In this document: positions 36,280 through 46,505 of the stretch, piece after piece
How positions within the stretch are numbered: position 1 is the stretch's first letter
Layout of the letters: every line of letters starts with the position of its first letter
Assembly (NCBI RefSeq): GCF_031954525.1
Contig: NZ_CP134867.1
Location: forward strand, 806,001-870,000
Reading direction: 5' to 3'
From: Dyella sp. BiH032
GTDB taxonomy: Bacteria > Pseudomonadota > Gammaproteobacteria > Xanthomonadales > Rhodanobacteraceae
Length of the DNA stretch: 64,000 bases
Position numbers and translations under genes: made by a program
The notes under the pieces: generated by a model
Database searches by the model: none
What the model saw: only the letters and a program-made list of their open reading frames with translations
What the model was told of the DNA's origin: nothing

Positions 36280-36291
36280 ACGTTATAACGT
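36280..36291. promoter_or_regulatory. 12-bp palindrome ACGTTATAACGT upstream of the TonB receptor gene
   Basis: A perfect palindrome 40 bases before the receptor start codon. It contains TATAAC (36284-36289), a 5/6 match to a -10 hexamer, so a bound repressor would block transcription. The flanking sequence extends to GTTATAACGTATCAAAC, which looks loosely like a Zur-type box, but the symmetry is not that of a clear Zur site. No convincing -35 hexamer is seen at the normal distance. Confidence 0.45.
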
Positions 36292-36331
36292 ATCAAACAC
36301 AGCAACTCCCATCCCCGTCCCGAGTCGTCCG

Positions 36332-38497
36332 ATGAAACCTACCTTGCTCGCCGTCAGCCTTGCCGCGCTCTTTGCATCATCGGTCCATGCGGCCGAAACA
36401 CCCGCCATCGCCGGGGACAACACCAACACGCCGGACACCAACGGCGCGACGCGCAACAAACCGCCCGCCAAGGTGCAGCAGCTGGGCGCGGTCGATGTCA
36501 CCGCGGCACTGGACCAATCGCGCAATGCGCTGTCCCCTGACACGGGCAGCAGCCAGTACGTCATCGACCAGAAGGCCATCGCGCAACTGCCGCTGGGCGA
36601 TAGCACGCCGGTGAATCAGGTGCTGCTGCAGGCGCCTGGAGTCGTGCAGGATTCGTACGGCGGGCTGCATGTGCGTGGCGATCACGCCAACCTCCAGTAC
36701 CGCATCGACGGCGTGATCATTCCCGAATCGATTTCGGGCTTCGGCCAGACGCTCGACACGCGCACCATCAAGACCGTCAAGCTGCTCGACGGCGCGCTGC
36801 CGGCGCAATACGGCCTGCGTACAGCGGCGGTGGTGGATATCACGACGAAGAGCGGCCATGACCTGGGCAATGGCGGCAGCGTGGGCATTACCGGAGGCTC
36901 TTTCGGAACGCTCAATCCGAATGCGTCGATCTGGGGCAGCAATGATCGCTGGAGCTACTTCCTGACCGCCAACTACCTGGAAAGCGACGTCGGCATCGAG
37001 AATCCCACGTCGAGCCGCAAGCCGATCCACGACCATACGAACCAGGTCAAGGCCTTCGGCGACGTCTCCTACCTCATCGACAACAACACGCGGCTGAGCT
37101 TCATGTTCGGCGCGGCCAACAGCCGCTTCCAGATTCCGAACAACCCCGGTCAGACGCCTTCGTTCGGCTATCTCGACCAGACCGATTTCAACTCCGCCGA
37201 TCTCAACGAACGGCAGAGCGAACAGACGCGCTTCGGGGTGCTTGCCCTGCAGGGCAAGCTTGGCAACACCGACTATCAGGTGTCGCTGGGCCAGCGGTAT
37301 TCCAGCCTGCAGTTCAGTCCCGATCTGATCGGCGACCTGATGTTCAACGGCGTGGCTTCCGCGATCAATCGCAGTAACCGTTCGAGTACGCTGCAGGCGG
37401 ACTTCGCCACGCCGCTGGGTGATGCGCACACGCTGCGTTATGGCGTATACGGCAGTTTCGAGCGCGCGCCCAGCACCAATAACGCCTGGGTGTTCCCGGT
37501 CGATGCGAATGGCAACCAGGCCAGCACGACGCCCATCAACATCCTGGACGGCAACCGCGTCACCGCCAAGACCTGGTCCGGCTACGTGCAGGATGAGTGG
37601 AGCATCGGCGACAAGCTCACGGTGAACTACGGCCTGCGCGGCGACGTGTACAAGGCCTTTCGTACCGAAAGCCAGCTCAGCCCCCGTCTGGGCGCGGTCT
37701 ACCAGGCCAGTGACGACACCACGCTGCACGCCGGCTACTCCCGCTACTTCACGCCGCCGGCGACCGAGGCGATCACCACCACGAACATCCAGAAGTTCGA
37801 CGGCACCACCAACGCGCAGCCGGACAACGGCAGCAACACGCCTCTCGCCGAGCGCAGCGATTACTTCGATGCCGGCATCCAGCAGCGTTTCGGTTCGGCG
37901 CTGACGCTGGGCCTGGACGCCTACTACCGCAAGGTTTCTCGCCTGCAGGACGAAGGCCAGTTCGGCGCGGCGCTGGTGTACTCCACCTTCAACTACGCCA
38001 AGGGCCTGATCCGCGGCGTGGAGTTCACCGCCGACTATGACAATGGCCCCTGGTCGGCGTACTTCAACGTCGCCGCTTCGCGCGCGACAGGCAAGCGCGT
38101 GATCACCAGCCAATACAACTTCAGCCCGGACGACCTCGCCTACGTCAACGATCACTACATTTTCCTCGACCACGACCAGCGCGTGGCTTCGTCCGGTGGC
38201 GTGAGTTATGCGATCGACGGGGCCACGCGCGTGGGAGCGAATTACCTGTTCGGGAGCGGCTTGCGCAAGGACGGCGCCGTGCCGAACGGTGCTTCGCTAC
38301 CGGCCTATTTCCAGTTGAACCTGAGTCTTTCGCATGACTTCGAGTTCCAGAGCACCGGCAAGCTGCATACCCAGCTCGCGGTGATCAACGCGCTCGACCG
38401 CACCTATGAGTTGCGCGACGGTACCGGCATCGGCGTGGGAGCGCCGCAGTTCGGCCCGCGCCGCGGTTTGTACGCCACCGTGCAGAAGGATTTCTGA
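36332..38497 (+). CDS. TonB-dependent outer-membrane receptor
   Basis: A 721-residue outer-membrane transporter. The signal peptide is MKPTLLAVSLAALFASSVHA. The plug domain (about 55-180) shows NQVLLQAPGVVQDSYGGLHV, QYRIDGVIIPE and VKLLDGALPAQYGLRTAAVV; the barrel follows and ends in aromatic YATVQKDF. No clear carboxypeptidase-like N-terminal extension is present. The ligand is unknown; no uptake genes adjoin it. Its promoter region carries a 12-bp palindrome, so regulation by a dimeric repressor is likely. Confidence 0.9.
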   Translation: MKPTLLAVSLAALFASSVHAAETPAIAGDNTNTPDTNGATRNKPPAKVQQLGAVDVTAALDQSRNALSPDTGSSQYVIDQKAIAQLPLGDSTPVNQVLLQAPGVVQDSYGGLHVRGDHANLQYRIDGVIIPESISGFGQTLDTRTIKTVKLLDGALPAQYGLRTAAVVDITTKSGHDLGNGGSVGITGGSFGTLNPNASIWGSNDRWSYFLTANYLESDVGIENPTSSRKPIHDHTNQVKAFGDVSYLIDNNTRLSFMFGAANSRFQIPNNPGQTPSFGYLDQTDFNSADLNERQSEQTRFGVLALQGKLGNTDYQVSLGQRYSSLQFSPDLIGDLMFNGVASAINRSNRSSTLQADFATPLGDAHTLRYGVYGSFERAPSTNNAWVFPVDANGNQASTTPINILDGNRVTAKTWSGYVQDEWSIGDKLTVNYGLRGDVYKAFRTESQLSPRLGAVYQASDDTTLHAGYSRYFTPPATEAITTTNIQKFDGTTNAQPDNGSNTPLAERSDYFDAGIQQRFGSALTLGLDAYYRKVSRLQDEGQFGAALVYSTFNYAKGLIRGVEFTADYDNGPWSAYFNVAASRATGKRVITSQYNFSPDDLAYVNDHYIFLDHDQRVASSGGVSYAIDGATRVGANYLFGSGLRKDGAVPNGASLPAYFQLNLSLSHDFEFQSTGKLHTQLAVINALDRTYELRDGTGIGVGAPQFGPRRGLYATVQKDF

Positions 38498-38504
38498 GCG
38501 TGTC

Positions 38505-38536
38505 GTCCGCCGTGGACGGGATGGTCCGCGGCGGAC
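38505..38536 (+). terminator. 13-bp stem-loop after the TonB receptor gene, no T-tract
   Basis: GTCCGCCGTGGAC (38505-38517), loop GGGATG, GTCCGCGGCGGAC (38524-38536), with one G-T wobble. It begins 8 bases after the receptor stop. The absence of a U-run means it may protect the mRNA 3' end or act with Rho rather than as a classical terminator. Confidence 0.5.
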
Positions 38537-38574
38537 GCATCGGCGGTGAGAGGCCCTTCGGCTATCCTTGACCG

Positions 38575-39777
38575 ATGAACCCAAGCTTCTCCCGTCTTCC
38601 CGAACCAGGCGCCGACGAGCGCGCCCATTCCGACCGGCTGTTGACCCATCTGCGCGAGACCATCGCCGCGCACGGTCCCATGCCGTTCTCGCAGTACATG
38701 GAGCGCTGCCTGTATGCGCCCGGCCTGGGCTACTACAGCGCGGGCGCGACCAAGTTCGGCGAATCAGGCGATTTCATCACGGCGCCCGAGCTTGGCGATC
38801 TGTTCGCGCGTTGCGTCGCGCGCACGCTCGGGCCGGTGCTGGACATGCTCGGCGACCAGGCCGACTTCCTCGAACTGGGCAGCGGCAGCGGCGCGTTCGC
38901 CGAGGCGGTATTGCTGGCGCTCGATGCCGAAGGGCAAGCGCCGCGCCGCTACCTGATTCTGGAACCGAGCGCCGACCTGCGCGAACGCCAGCGCACGCGC
39001 CTCGCCCAGGCCCTCGCGCCCGCGTTGTTCGCGCGCGTCCAATGGCTGGACCGGCCGCCGGAGGACGCATGGCAGGGCGTGCTGTTCGCCAACGAGGTCA
39101 TCGATGCGCTGCCCACCACGCGTTTCACGCTGCGTGGTGGCGAGGTCTATGAGGAGTACGTCGCCTTGGACGGCGAGGGTCGCTTGATGCGCGTCGATCG
39201 TCCCGCCGACATGCTCGTGTCCGGCGCGGTGAGGCACCTGGAGCGTGACCTGGATGCCGCCTTCCCCGATGGCTACCGCTCCGAAGTGCTTCCGCAGTTG
39301 CCGTACTGGATGCAGGCCATCGCAGGCTCGCTCAGCGCGGGCGTGATGCTCTTCATCGACTATGGCTACGTGCGCCGCGAGTACTATCAGCCCGACCGCA
39401 ACGACGGCACGCTGATGGCGCATTACCGCCACCATGCCCATGCCGATCCGCTGTACCTGCCGGGCCTCAACGACCTCACCGCTTCGGTGGATTTCACCGC
39501 GTTGGCCGAGGCCGGCAACCAGGCCGGTTTCGGCGTCGCCGCCTATCTGCCCCAGGCCCATTTTCTGATCGGAGCCGGGCTGCAGCAGGCGTTCGAAGAC
39601 GCCTACGCCACCGCCCCGGACGAAGCAGCCCGCTACCGCCTTGCCCAGCAGGTGAAGAAGCTCACGCTACCCGATCAGATGGGCGAGCGATTCCAGGCCA
39701 TGGTGCTCGCGCGCGGTCTCGACATGGTACCTCTGCCAGCGGACCTGCTCGAATCCGACCAAGGCGACCGGCTATAA
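38575..39777 (+). CDS. MidA/NDUFAF7-type SAM-dependent methyltransferase
   Basis: A 400-residue protein of the DUF185 family. Conserved blocks: FSQYMERCLYAPGLGYYS, GDFITAPELGDLFARCVA, the SAM-binding ELGSGSGAFAEAVL, NEVIDALPTTRFTLR, FIDYGYVRREYYQPDRNDGT and LMAHYRHHAHADPLYLPGLN. Eukaryotic NDUFAF7 methylates an arginine of a complex I subunit; the bacterial substrate is not settled. Stands alone between the receptor gene and a convergent gene. Confidence 0.88.
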   Translation: MNPSFSRLPEPGADERAHSDRLLTHLRETIAAHGPMPFSQYMERCLYAPGLGYYSAGATKFGESGDFITAPELGDLFARCVARTLGPVLDMLGDQADFLELGSGSGAFAEAVLLALDAEGQAPRRYLILEPSADLRERQRTRLAQALAPALFARVQWLDRPPEDAWQGVLFANEVIDALPTTRFTLRGGEVYEEYVALDGEGRLMRVDRPADMLVSGAVRHLERDLDAAFPDGYRSEVLPQLPYWMQAIAGSLSAGVMLFIDYGYVRREYYQPDRNDGTLMAHYRHHAHADPLYLPGLNDLTASVDFTALAEAGNQAGFGVAAYLPQAHFLIGAGLQQAFEDAYATAPDEAARYRLAQQVKKLTLPDQMGERFQAMVLARGLDMVPLPADLLESDQGDRL

Positions 39778-39881
39778 CCTGGCCGACGCGCGCCAGCATT
39801 GCCAGGGCTTGGTGGTCATCACCCAGGGATAAACGGACCGGCACAGCATCGAGCCGCTGCGCGGTCCTTACGCCCACCGCA

Positions 39882-41906
39882 TTAGTGCAATATCGAGGCA
39901 GCCTCGTTGGCTGAAGCGCTCTCAGTCGTGTGCACCTTTGCACTGTCCTCGGGGCGCCGTCCCAGCTGTCGGTCCCTGTAAAGCTGCGCCGCCACCTGGT
40001 AATAGGCGGCCGCCTGATCGACTTTTGCCTTGTCCTCAGGCTTCACCGGCACACCGTCGCCCGTTTCGTAATCCGGACGCAGCTGTTCGAGCTTGCGCTG
40101 GGGTTCGAGCACGGTGAGCACGTCGTCGCGCAGGTAACCGAGCTTCTCGTAGGTGGCGGGGAAGGCGCGCTCGCGGCCCGCTTCGAGCTGGAATAGGTCA
40201 TACCCGAAGAAGCGGCTGCGGTAGCTGAAGTTCAGCAGCCCGAAGACGGTGGGCATGATGTCGATCTGCGCCATCAGGCGGTGCACGCGCTGCGGCTGGA
40301 TGTGCTTGGGCGCGTAGATCCACAGGGGGATGTGGTAGCGGTTGATCGGCACGCTGGTGCGGCCCGCGCTCGAAGCGCAGTGATCGGCGGTGATCACGAA
40401 GATCGTGTCGTCGAAGTACGGCTTGCTGCGCGCACGCTTGATGAAATCGGCGACGGACCAGTCCGTGTAGGCCACGGCTGCCTCGCGCGTGCCGTTCTTC
40501 TGCGGCACGCGGCCCGCCGGCACGGTGAAGGGGCGGTGGTTGGACGTGGTCATGATGTGCAGGAAGAAGGGTTTTCCTTCCGCGTGGATGCTGTCCATCT
40601 GGCGCATCGCCAGCGTGTAGAGATCCTCGTCGGCCACGCCCCACACGTTCTCGTGATGGATCGGATCGTCCTTGGCGATGTCGTTCCGGTCCACCGCGCG
40701 ATAGCCGTTGTGGTTGAAGAAGTAATTCATGTTGTCGAAGTAGCCGTAGCCACCGTAGACGAAGTCCGACTGGTAGCCGCGGTCGTTGAATACGCTAGCC
40801 ACCGAGAACAGGTTCTCGTTGTTGTGCGCCTTGACCAGCGAATCGCCCGGCGTCGGCGGGATGGCCAGCGACAGCGCCTCCAGGCCGCGCACGGTGCGCG
40901 TGCCGTTGGCGTAGAGGTTGTCGAAGAACAGGCTCTGGTCGACCAGGGCGTCGAGGTTGGGCGTGATGCCGCGGTCGTCGCCGAAGGTCTTCATGAAATC
41001 GGCCGAGAAGCTCTCGATGCTGATCAGCACGACATTCAGGCGCTTCTCCGGTCCTTCGTGGCGGATCTCGCGGGTGAGGTCGCGCGGATCGTCGCTCACA
41101 TAGGTGGCTTCGGGCGTCTTGAGCATGGTGCGGACGTCGCGGAAGGCCTGGTCCTCCGGCAGCGTGGTGTAGAAGCGCGAGTAATCCAGGTGGCTGCTGC
41201 GGAAGGCGGCGAAGAACTCGTAGATGCCGTTGCCGGAAAGCTCGTTGACGAAGGCGTTGTCCGTGCGGTCCTTCAGCGTGCCCTTGAACGCGGCCACGGT
41301 GACGACCGTGAGCACCAGCCACACCAGTGCTACTTTGGCACGCTGCAGGAAGCGCGTGCCGCCATCCTGCGCACGCAGGCCGCGGCGGCTGATCAGCAGA
41401 ATCACCAGTGCGGTGATCGCCAGCAGGCTCAGCCAGCGGCCCAGCGGATAGGACTCGCGGATGTTGCCGATCACCTCAGTGGTGTACACGAGGTAGTCCA
41501 CGGCGATGAAGTTGAAGCGCGTGCCGAATTCGTTCCAGAACACCAGCTCCGATGCGGCCACGAACATCAGCCAATAAAGCAGCACGGTAGCGAGTGCGTA
41601 CAAGGCCCATTGCCCGCCGCGAGAGCGGTATGCGCGATTCGGCATCAGCCACAGGAACAACACCATGGGCCATGCGACGTAGACGAAGGTCACCAGGTCG
41701 TAGCCCAGGCCCACGCCGAATGCGTATGCCCAGTACAGCGGGTTGTGCGGCACGCCCTGGCCGGACATGACGAGCAGGGCGACGCGGGTGATCGCACCGA
41801 GCACCACGTACACGAGGGCGAGCCACCACAGGGGACGGAAACGCTGGCGCAAGGGCGAAGCGGAAGAAACGGCGGCGGACAAGGGGCTACTCCAGGGGCG
41901 TGTCAT
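39882..41906 (-). CDS. LTA-synthase-family phosphoglycerol transferase / sulfatase-like protein
   Basis: A 674-residue inner-membrane protein. Five transmembrane helices occupy about residues 25-205, followed by a periplasmic alkaline-phosphatase-superfamily domain. Catalytic features: NVVLISIESFSADF (metal-binding Glu298), the nucleophile Thr in LYANGTRTVRGLEAL, ITADHCASSAG with metal-binding Asp and His, and HIMTTSNHRPFTVP. In Gram-negative bacteria relatives add phosphoglycerol to periplasmic glucans or modify lipid A / glycolipids; which applies here is not visible. The last 50 residues are a polar tail. Confidence 0.88.
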   Translation of the reverse strand: MTRPWSSPLSAAVSSASPLRQRFRPLWWLALVYVVLGAITRVALLVMSGQGVPHNPLYWAYAFGVGLGYDLVTFVYVAWPMVLFLWLMPNRAYRSRGGQWALYALATVLLYWLMFVAASELVFWNEFGTRFNFIAVDYLVYTTEVIGNIRESYPLGRWLSLLAITALVILLISRRGLRAQDGGTRFLQRAKVALVWLVLTVVTVAAFKGTLKDRTDNAFVNELSGNGIYEFFAAFRSSHLDYSRFYTTLPEDQAFRDVRTMLKTPEATYVSDDPRDLTREIRHEGPEKRLNVVLISIESFSADFMKTFGDDRGITPNLDALVDQSLFFDNLYANGTRTVRGLEALSLAIPPTPGDSLVKAHNNENLFSVASVFNDRGYQSDFVYGGYGYFDNMNYFFNHNGYRAVDRNDIAKDDPIHHENVWGVADEDLYTLAMRQMDSIHAEGKPFFLHIMTTSNHRPFTVPAGRVPQKNGTREAAVAYTDWSVADFIKRARSKPYFDDTIFVITADHCASSAGRTSVPINRYHIPLWIYAPKHIQPQRVHRLMAQIDIMPTVFGLLNFSYRSRFFGYDLFQLEAGRERAFPATYEKLGYLRDDVLTVLEPQRKLEQLRPDYETGDGVPVKPEDKAKVDQAAAYYQVAAQLYRDRQLGRRPEDSAKVHTTESASANEAASILH

Positions 41907-41965
41907 GCGAAAGCGCGTCGAGGGGGTGGTTCGACGGACATTCGCCTCTTATACAACGGATTACC

Positions 41966-43195
41966 TTATCTGGACCTTCCGCGGATGTCCGCGATGGCCT
42001 TGGTCCGGGCCCGCTCCAGCGCCGCGCCGACGGCCGGCCCTTCCAGGCCCTGGGCGACAAAAGCGGCAGCCCCGATCGAGGCCGCGGCGGCACGGGCGGC
42101 GCGTAAGTAGTCGGCCTGGGGGTAGGCCTCTTCCTCATGGCCCAGCCGGCCCCGCTTGTCGGCCTCGCAGGCGGCCAGGAATACGTCCAGGCGCTCTGGG
42201 CGGCGCAACGCATCCAAGGCGCCGAACAGGCGCAGCACGGTGGCGGGCTTCAGCTCGAACGCGCGGTGAGCGTTCAGATGTTCGCGACAGACCTGCTCGG
42301 CCAGCGTCGCGTACTCCGTCGGGACGCGCAGTCGCGCGGCCAGCGCACGCAACGGCTTGACCCCTGCCTGTTCGTGGCCGATATGGCGCGGCAGCACGTC
42401 GGCCGGCGTGAGGGCCTTGCCGAGGTCGTGGGTGAGGGCGCAGAAGCCGACCAGCTCATTGCCCGGCGCGATGCGCGCGGCCATGTCCAGCACCATCTCG
42501 ACGTGGACACCGGTATCCACCTCGGGGTGGAACTCGGCCCGCTGCGGCACGCCGTAGAGCGCGTCGACTTCCGGGAACAGCACCGCGAGCGCGCCGCTTT
42601 CCCGCAGCACGCGCAAGAATGCCGAGGGGCACGGTTCGCCCAGCGCCCGGCGGGTTTCCTGCCAGACGCGTTCGGGAACCAGATGGTCTACCTCGCCGTC
42701 GGCCACCATCTGCCGCATGAGCTCCATGGTTTCCCCGGCTACGGTGAACCCCAGCGGCGCAAACCTTGCGGCAAAGCGCGCCACGCGCAGCAACCGCACG
42801 GGGTCTTCCACGAAGGCGGGCGAGACGTGCCGCAGGACACGATCGCGAATGTCGCGCGCACCGCCGAACGGATCGACCAGTGTGCCCTGCTCGTCCATTG
42901 CGATCGCGTTGATGGTGAGATCGCGCCGGGCCAGGTCCTGCTCCAGCGTCACGCCCGGCTCGGCATGGATGGCGAAGCCGTGATAACCGCGTCCGGTCTT
43001 GCGCTCCGTGCGGGCCAGCGCGTACTCCTCGCCGGTCCGGGGATGCAGGAAAACGGGAAAGTCCTTGCCCACCGGCTTGTAGCCGAGCGCGAGCATGTCG
43101 TCCGGCGTCGCCCCGACCACCACGTGATCGTGGTCGGACACTGGCCGTTGCAGGAGCCGGTCGCGGACCGCGCCGCCGACGAGATAGATACGCAT
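41966..43195 (-). CDS. cca: CCA-adding tRNA nucleotidyltransferase with HD domain
   Basis: Adds or repairs the 3' CCA of tRNAs. The 409-residue protein begins [15 protein letters not shown] and has [16 protein letters not shown] (catalytic Asp pair), [31 protein letters not shown] and then the HD phosphohydrolase domain [14 protein letters not shown] with [14 protein letters not shown]. This is the bacterial multifunctional type with 2',3'-cyclic phosphodiesterase and phosphatase activities. An alternative start five codons upstream (MAECA) is possible. Confidence 0.94.
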   Translation of the reverse strand: MRIYLVGGAVRDRLLQRPVSDHDHVVVGATPDDMLALGYKPVGKDFPVFLHPRTGEEYALARTERKTGRGYHGFAIHAEPGVTLEQDLARRDLTINAIAMDEQGTLVDPFGGARDIRDRVLRHVSPAFVEDPVRLLRVARFAARFAPLGFTVAGETMELMRQMVADGEVDHLVPERVWQETRRALGEPCPSAFLRVLRESGALAVLFPEVDALYGVPQRAEFHPEVDTGVHVEMVLDMAARIAPGNELVGFCALTHDLGKALTPADVLPRHIGHEQAGVKPLRALAARLRVPTEYATLAEQVCREHLNAHRAFELKPATVLRLFGALDALRRPERLDVFLAACEADKRGRLGHEEEAYPQADYLRAARAAAASIGAAAFVAQGLEGPAVGAALERARTKAIADIRGRSR

Positions 43196-43242
43196 GGCGC
43201 ATTCTGCCATGCGCGGCCGGCCCGCCACGGCGCGGGTGCGTC

Positions 43243-44178
43243 TCAGCGCATGCCGCGGTAACGGTCCAGGCGCTCCTGGCGCCGGGATCCCTGCAGCAGC
43301 ACCGGCAGCCAGGGGGTGAACGGTTGCGGCCGGATGTCCAGCGCGGCGTAACCGTCCTGCTTGCCCACCGAGTCGGTGCGAAGGCTCAGAAAGTTGTCGT
43401 AGGAGAAAGGCTTGCCCGGGAGCAGTTCGGCCGCGCGCGCCTGGATGCGGCCGAGGGCATCGGGCAGCGGAATGACTGGGGTGCGCACACCGAGCGTGTC
43501 GCGGATCGCGCGAACGATGTCGCCCAGCGTGAGAACTTCCGGACCATAGAGCTCGAAAGTGCGATCGATGCTCGATGCGTCGTCCGCCACACATCGCGCG
43601 ATGGCTTCGGCGACATCGCCGGCATACGTAGGCGCCAGGCGCGAGCCCGCACGGGCGAGCGGCAGGGCGGGCAGCGTACGCAGGAGGGCGGCGAAGCGGC
43701 TCACCAGTCCATCGTTGGCGCCGAACATCACGCTCGACTGGTAGATGGTCCAGTCCAGCCCCGAATGGCGCACCACCGCTTCTGCCTCGCCACGCGTCTT
43801 GAGATAGCGGGAAAGCCCCTGGCCGGCTTTCAACGAACTCATCAGGTGGAGCCGCGACACACCTGCGGCCTGGCAGGCTGCGATCACCCGGCGCGGCAGC
43901 TCTACGTGCGTTTCCTGCATGGAATGCCGGCGCGTGCCGTGAAGCACGCCGATCATGTGGATCACCGCGTCGGCACTTTCGAATTCCCGGCGCAGCGCGT
44001 TGCCGTCGTAGACATCCACGCTGCGGATCTCCACGCCCGGCACCACCGCGAGTGCGCGGCGCTTCTCGCGGTTGCGCGACAGCAGCACGATGCGGTGCCC
44101 GTCGAGGGCAAGCCGCGGCACCAGATAGCTTCCGAGGAAGCCGGTGCCGCCCAGGATGACAAGACGTTTGGCGGTCAT
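43243..44178 (-). CDS. NDUFA9-like NAD(P)-binding protein
   Basis: A 311-residue atypical SDR resembling complex I subunit NDUFA9. The Rossmann motif [11 protein letters not shown] is at residues 9-19; [37 protein letters not shown] and [18 protein letters not shown] follow. The family binds NAD(P)H without proven catalysis. ATG 44178 starts the conserved region, but a GTG at 44214 overlaps the transglycosylase stop (GTGA) and could be the coupled start, adding 12 residues. Same strand and tight spacing suggest co-transcription with slt and cca. Confidence 0.82.
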   Translation of the reverse strand: MTAKRLVILGGTGFLGSYLVPRLALDGHRIVLLSRNREKRRALAVVPGVEIRSVDVYDGNALRREFESADAVIHMIGVLHGTRRHSMQETHVELPRRVIAACQAAGVSRLHLMSSLKAGQGLSRYLKTRGEAEAVVRHSGLDWTIYQSSVMFGANDGLVSRFAALLRTLPALPLARAGSRLAPTYAGDVAEAIARCVADDASSIDRTFELYGPEVLTLGDIVRAIRDTLGVRTPVIPLPDALGRIQARAAELLPGKPFSYDNFLSLRTDSVGKQDGYAALDIRPQPFTPWLPVLLQGSRRQERLDRYRGMR

Positions 44179-44210
44179 ATCGGCGTATCTCCGGATCGGT
44201 ATGCGTGAAG

Positions 44211-46283
44211 TCACTGCGGCGAATTCGTCGGCGCGTCGTTCGCCGGCGGCGCGGCAGTCGTGGTTGCGTCGGCCGGCGCCGGGGCCGCCGCTGTGCTGGC
44301 GGGGCAGGTCACCGGGCGGCGCGGCGTGCGGCTATCCGGTATCTGATACGTCTCGCCGATCGCGGTCAGGCGCGTGGACAGCGGCGTGGCCGTGCCGTTG
44401 AGGCGCCAGTCGTAGATCACCGCGAAGGACATGACGCGTGCGACGTACTCGCGCGTTTCCTTGAACGGCATGCTGGCGACGAACAGGTCGGGCGGCAGCG
44501 AGCCGCGCGCGGCCAGCCACTGGTCCACGCGCGAGGGGCCGGCGTTGTACGCCGCGCTCGCCAGCCAGGGCGCGCCGTTGAAGCGCGCAGCCATCTGCGC
44601 GAGGTAGCGCGTGCCCAGGATGATGTTGGTGATCGGGTCGTACAGCGACTCGGGGCCGGTCCAGGCGATGCCGTTGCGCCGCGCCACCAGTGCCGCGGTG
44701 TCGGGCAGCAGCTGCATCAGTCCGCGCGCGTTGGCGCCCGAGCGCGCATCGCTCATCCACGCGCTTTCCGCGCGGAGGATCGCGTAGGCCCAGGACGGAT
44801 CGATGCCGGCCTCGGCCGCCTGCGGCACCAGGCCGTCCTGGCTGGCCAGCGGGAAGCGCTGCTCGTAATAGCGCAGCGCGTCGCCCTTGTTGAAGGTGAA
44901 CACCGCGCGGTCGTACCAGCCGCGCCGGTAGGCGAGGTCGGCGGCGAGCTTCAGCGTGGCCGGGTCGGCGCCATCCAGCGCCTGCGACCATTCGCGCCGC
45001 GCCTGCCGCGGCAGGTCCACCGCATAGAGTTCGAACGCGCGTTGCAGGCCGCGGTTGGCCAGCAGCGCCTGTTCGCGTTGCTTGTCCGTCGGCAGCGACA
45101 GTGGGCAGATGCCGTAGGGCACGTCGAGCCGGTCGGCAGCGAGGAAGCCGAAGAAGGTCGGCTCCTCCGCGAGTGCGGTCAGCAAACGGCGTGCCTCGGC
45201 ATCGCGGCCCAGCGCGCTCAGCGCGCGTGCGCGGAACCAACGCCATTCGCCGTCCTGCTTCTGCTCGGGCGTCATCGCGTCGATCGCCGCGAGCACGGCC
45301 GGCCATTTCTGCTCGGCCAGCGCCACGCGCACGCGCCACTCGCGCGTGGCGTCGGTCTGTGCGGCCGCAGGCAGCGCGGCGAGGCGCTGCAGCGCGCTGT
45401 CGTCGAAATCGGTGGCGTGGAACAGGGCGAGCGCGGACAGCACGCGATGCTGCTGTTCGGGCGTGAAGGCGAAATGGCCGCGCAGCTGTTCCCATGCGCT
45501 GTCGGCGGCGATCGACTGGCGTCGTGCGAGGCGCTCCAGCGCCAACATGGCCGCTTGCCGGTTGCGCGGCGTGTCGGGCCAGGTGCCGGCCTTGGCCACG
45601 GCGCCGGCAGGATCCCGCAGGGCGAGGGCGATGCGCTGTCCCGCCTGTGCTTCTTCGCCGGGCAGCCATGCGGCGAGCGCGGCCACCGTGCCCTGCTGGT
45701 TGGCATCCGCCGCACGGTCGATGCGGTCCCACAGGCGCGGCGTGGTCAGCAGCCCTTGCTCACGAGCGGCGGTAAGCACCGAATCGCAGGCGCCGGGCAA
45801 GTTGGGCTTAGACCACAGCGCGGCAAGATCGCGCTCGAAATCCAGCTGGCCGCCCTGGGCAAGCTGCGCCTGCAAGGCGCCGCAGGTGAGCGCATCGCCA
45901 AGGCTTGGCCGGTAGAGCGACTGGAACGTGGCCCAGTCCTTGCGGCGCACGAGTTCGAGCAGGTAATCACGACGAAGATCGCTGGCCGGAATGAGGTCGG
46001 GGTAGCGCTTGAGGTACGCCTCGACGGGCGCACGGTCGAGCTGGCGCAGGTCATGCGTGAGCGCGGCCGCTTCCAGGTAGGGATAGAGCGGGTAATCCGC
46101 AAGGGTCCCGGCGAGCGCGCGCCAGCCATCGCCGCCCTGCCGCGCGGCGGCGTAGGCCTGCTTGAAGGCCGCACGCTGCGTGTCGGTGGCTTCTGCCCCG
46201 TGCACGGCACCGGCCAGCAGGAGGCCGGCGGCGAGGGCGAGGAATGCGCGGGTGGAGTGGCGCAGCATGGCGGGGAGGGACAT
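44211..46283 (-). CDS. slt: Soluble lytic murein transglycosylase
   Basis: Exported enzyme that cleaves peptidoglycan between MurNAc and GlcNAc, leaving anhydroMurNAc. The 690-residue protein has a signal peptide (about residues 1-29, ending AVHGAE), a long superhelical part and the C-terminal catalytic domain with [15 protein letters not shown] (catalytic Glu), [18 protein letters not shown] and [20 protein letters not shown] and [21 protein letters not shown] five bases before ATG 46283 fixes the start. A Pro/Ala-rich tail of about 35 residues is present. Confidence 0.92.
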   Translation of the reverse strand: MSLPAMLRHSTRAFLALAAGLLLAGAVHGAEATDTQRAAFKQAYAAARQGGDGWRALAGTLADYPLYPYLEAAALTHDLRQLDRAPVEAYLKRYPDLIPASDLRRDYLLELVRRKDWATFQSLYRPSLGDALTCGALQAQLAQGGQLDFERDLAALWSKPNLPGACDSVLTAAREQGLLTTPRLWDRIDRAADANQQGTVAALAAWLPGEEAQAGQRIALALRDPAGAVAKAGTWPDTPRNRQAAMLALERLARRQSIAADSAWEQLRGHFAFTPEQQHRVLSALALFHATDFDDSALQRLAALPAAAQTDATREWRVRVALAEQKWPAVLAAIDAMTPEQKQDGEWRWFRARALSALGRDAEARRLLTALAEEPTFFGFLAADRLDVPYGICPLSLPTDKQREQALLANRGLQRAFELYAVDLPRQARREWSQALDGADPATLKLAADLAYRRGWYDRAVFTFNKGDALRYYEQRFPLASQDGLVPQAAEAGIDPSWAYAILRAESAWMSDARSGANARGLMQLLPDTAALVARRNGIAWTGPESLYDPITNIILGTRYLAQMAARFNGAPWLASAAYNAGPSRVDQWLAARGSLPPDLFVASMPFKETREYVARVMSFAVIYDWRLNGTATPLSTRLTAIGETYQIPDSRTPRRPVTCPASTAAAPAPADATTTAAPPANDAPTNSPQ

Positions 46284-46505
46284 GGAAACTCCTTGTACCG
46301 ATCGGCCTGGCGATCGTGGTGCAGTGTAGGCCGGACCATCCGGTCGCGGCGTCCCCGACGAATCGGACGAGCCCGGCAGCATGTCAAAGCGCCGCTGAGT
46401 CCTGCGTTAAAGCCAGTCGCGCGCCGCATGGCTCCGCGTGCACGCCTGCTAGACTTGCGCGCTTCCGGAGCGCCCTGGCCGGCGCCGACTCCTCACAGGT
46501 AGCGC

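Noticed and set aside
36284..36300. Canonical Zur box before the TonB receptor
   Set aside because: GTTATAACGTATCAAAC resembles Zur sites, but the symmetry centre fits the 12-bp palindrome better; zinc control is not claimed.
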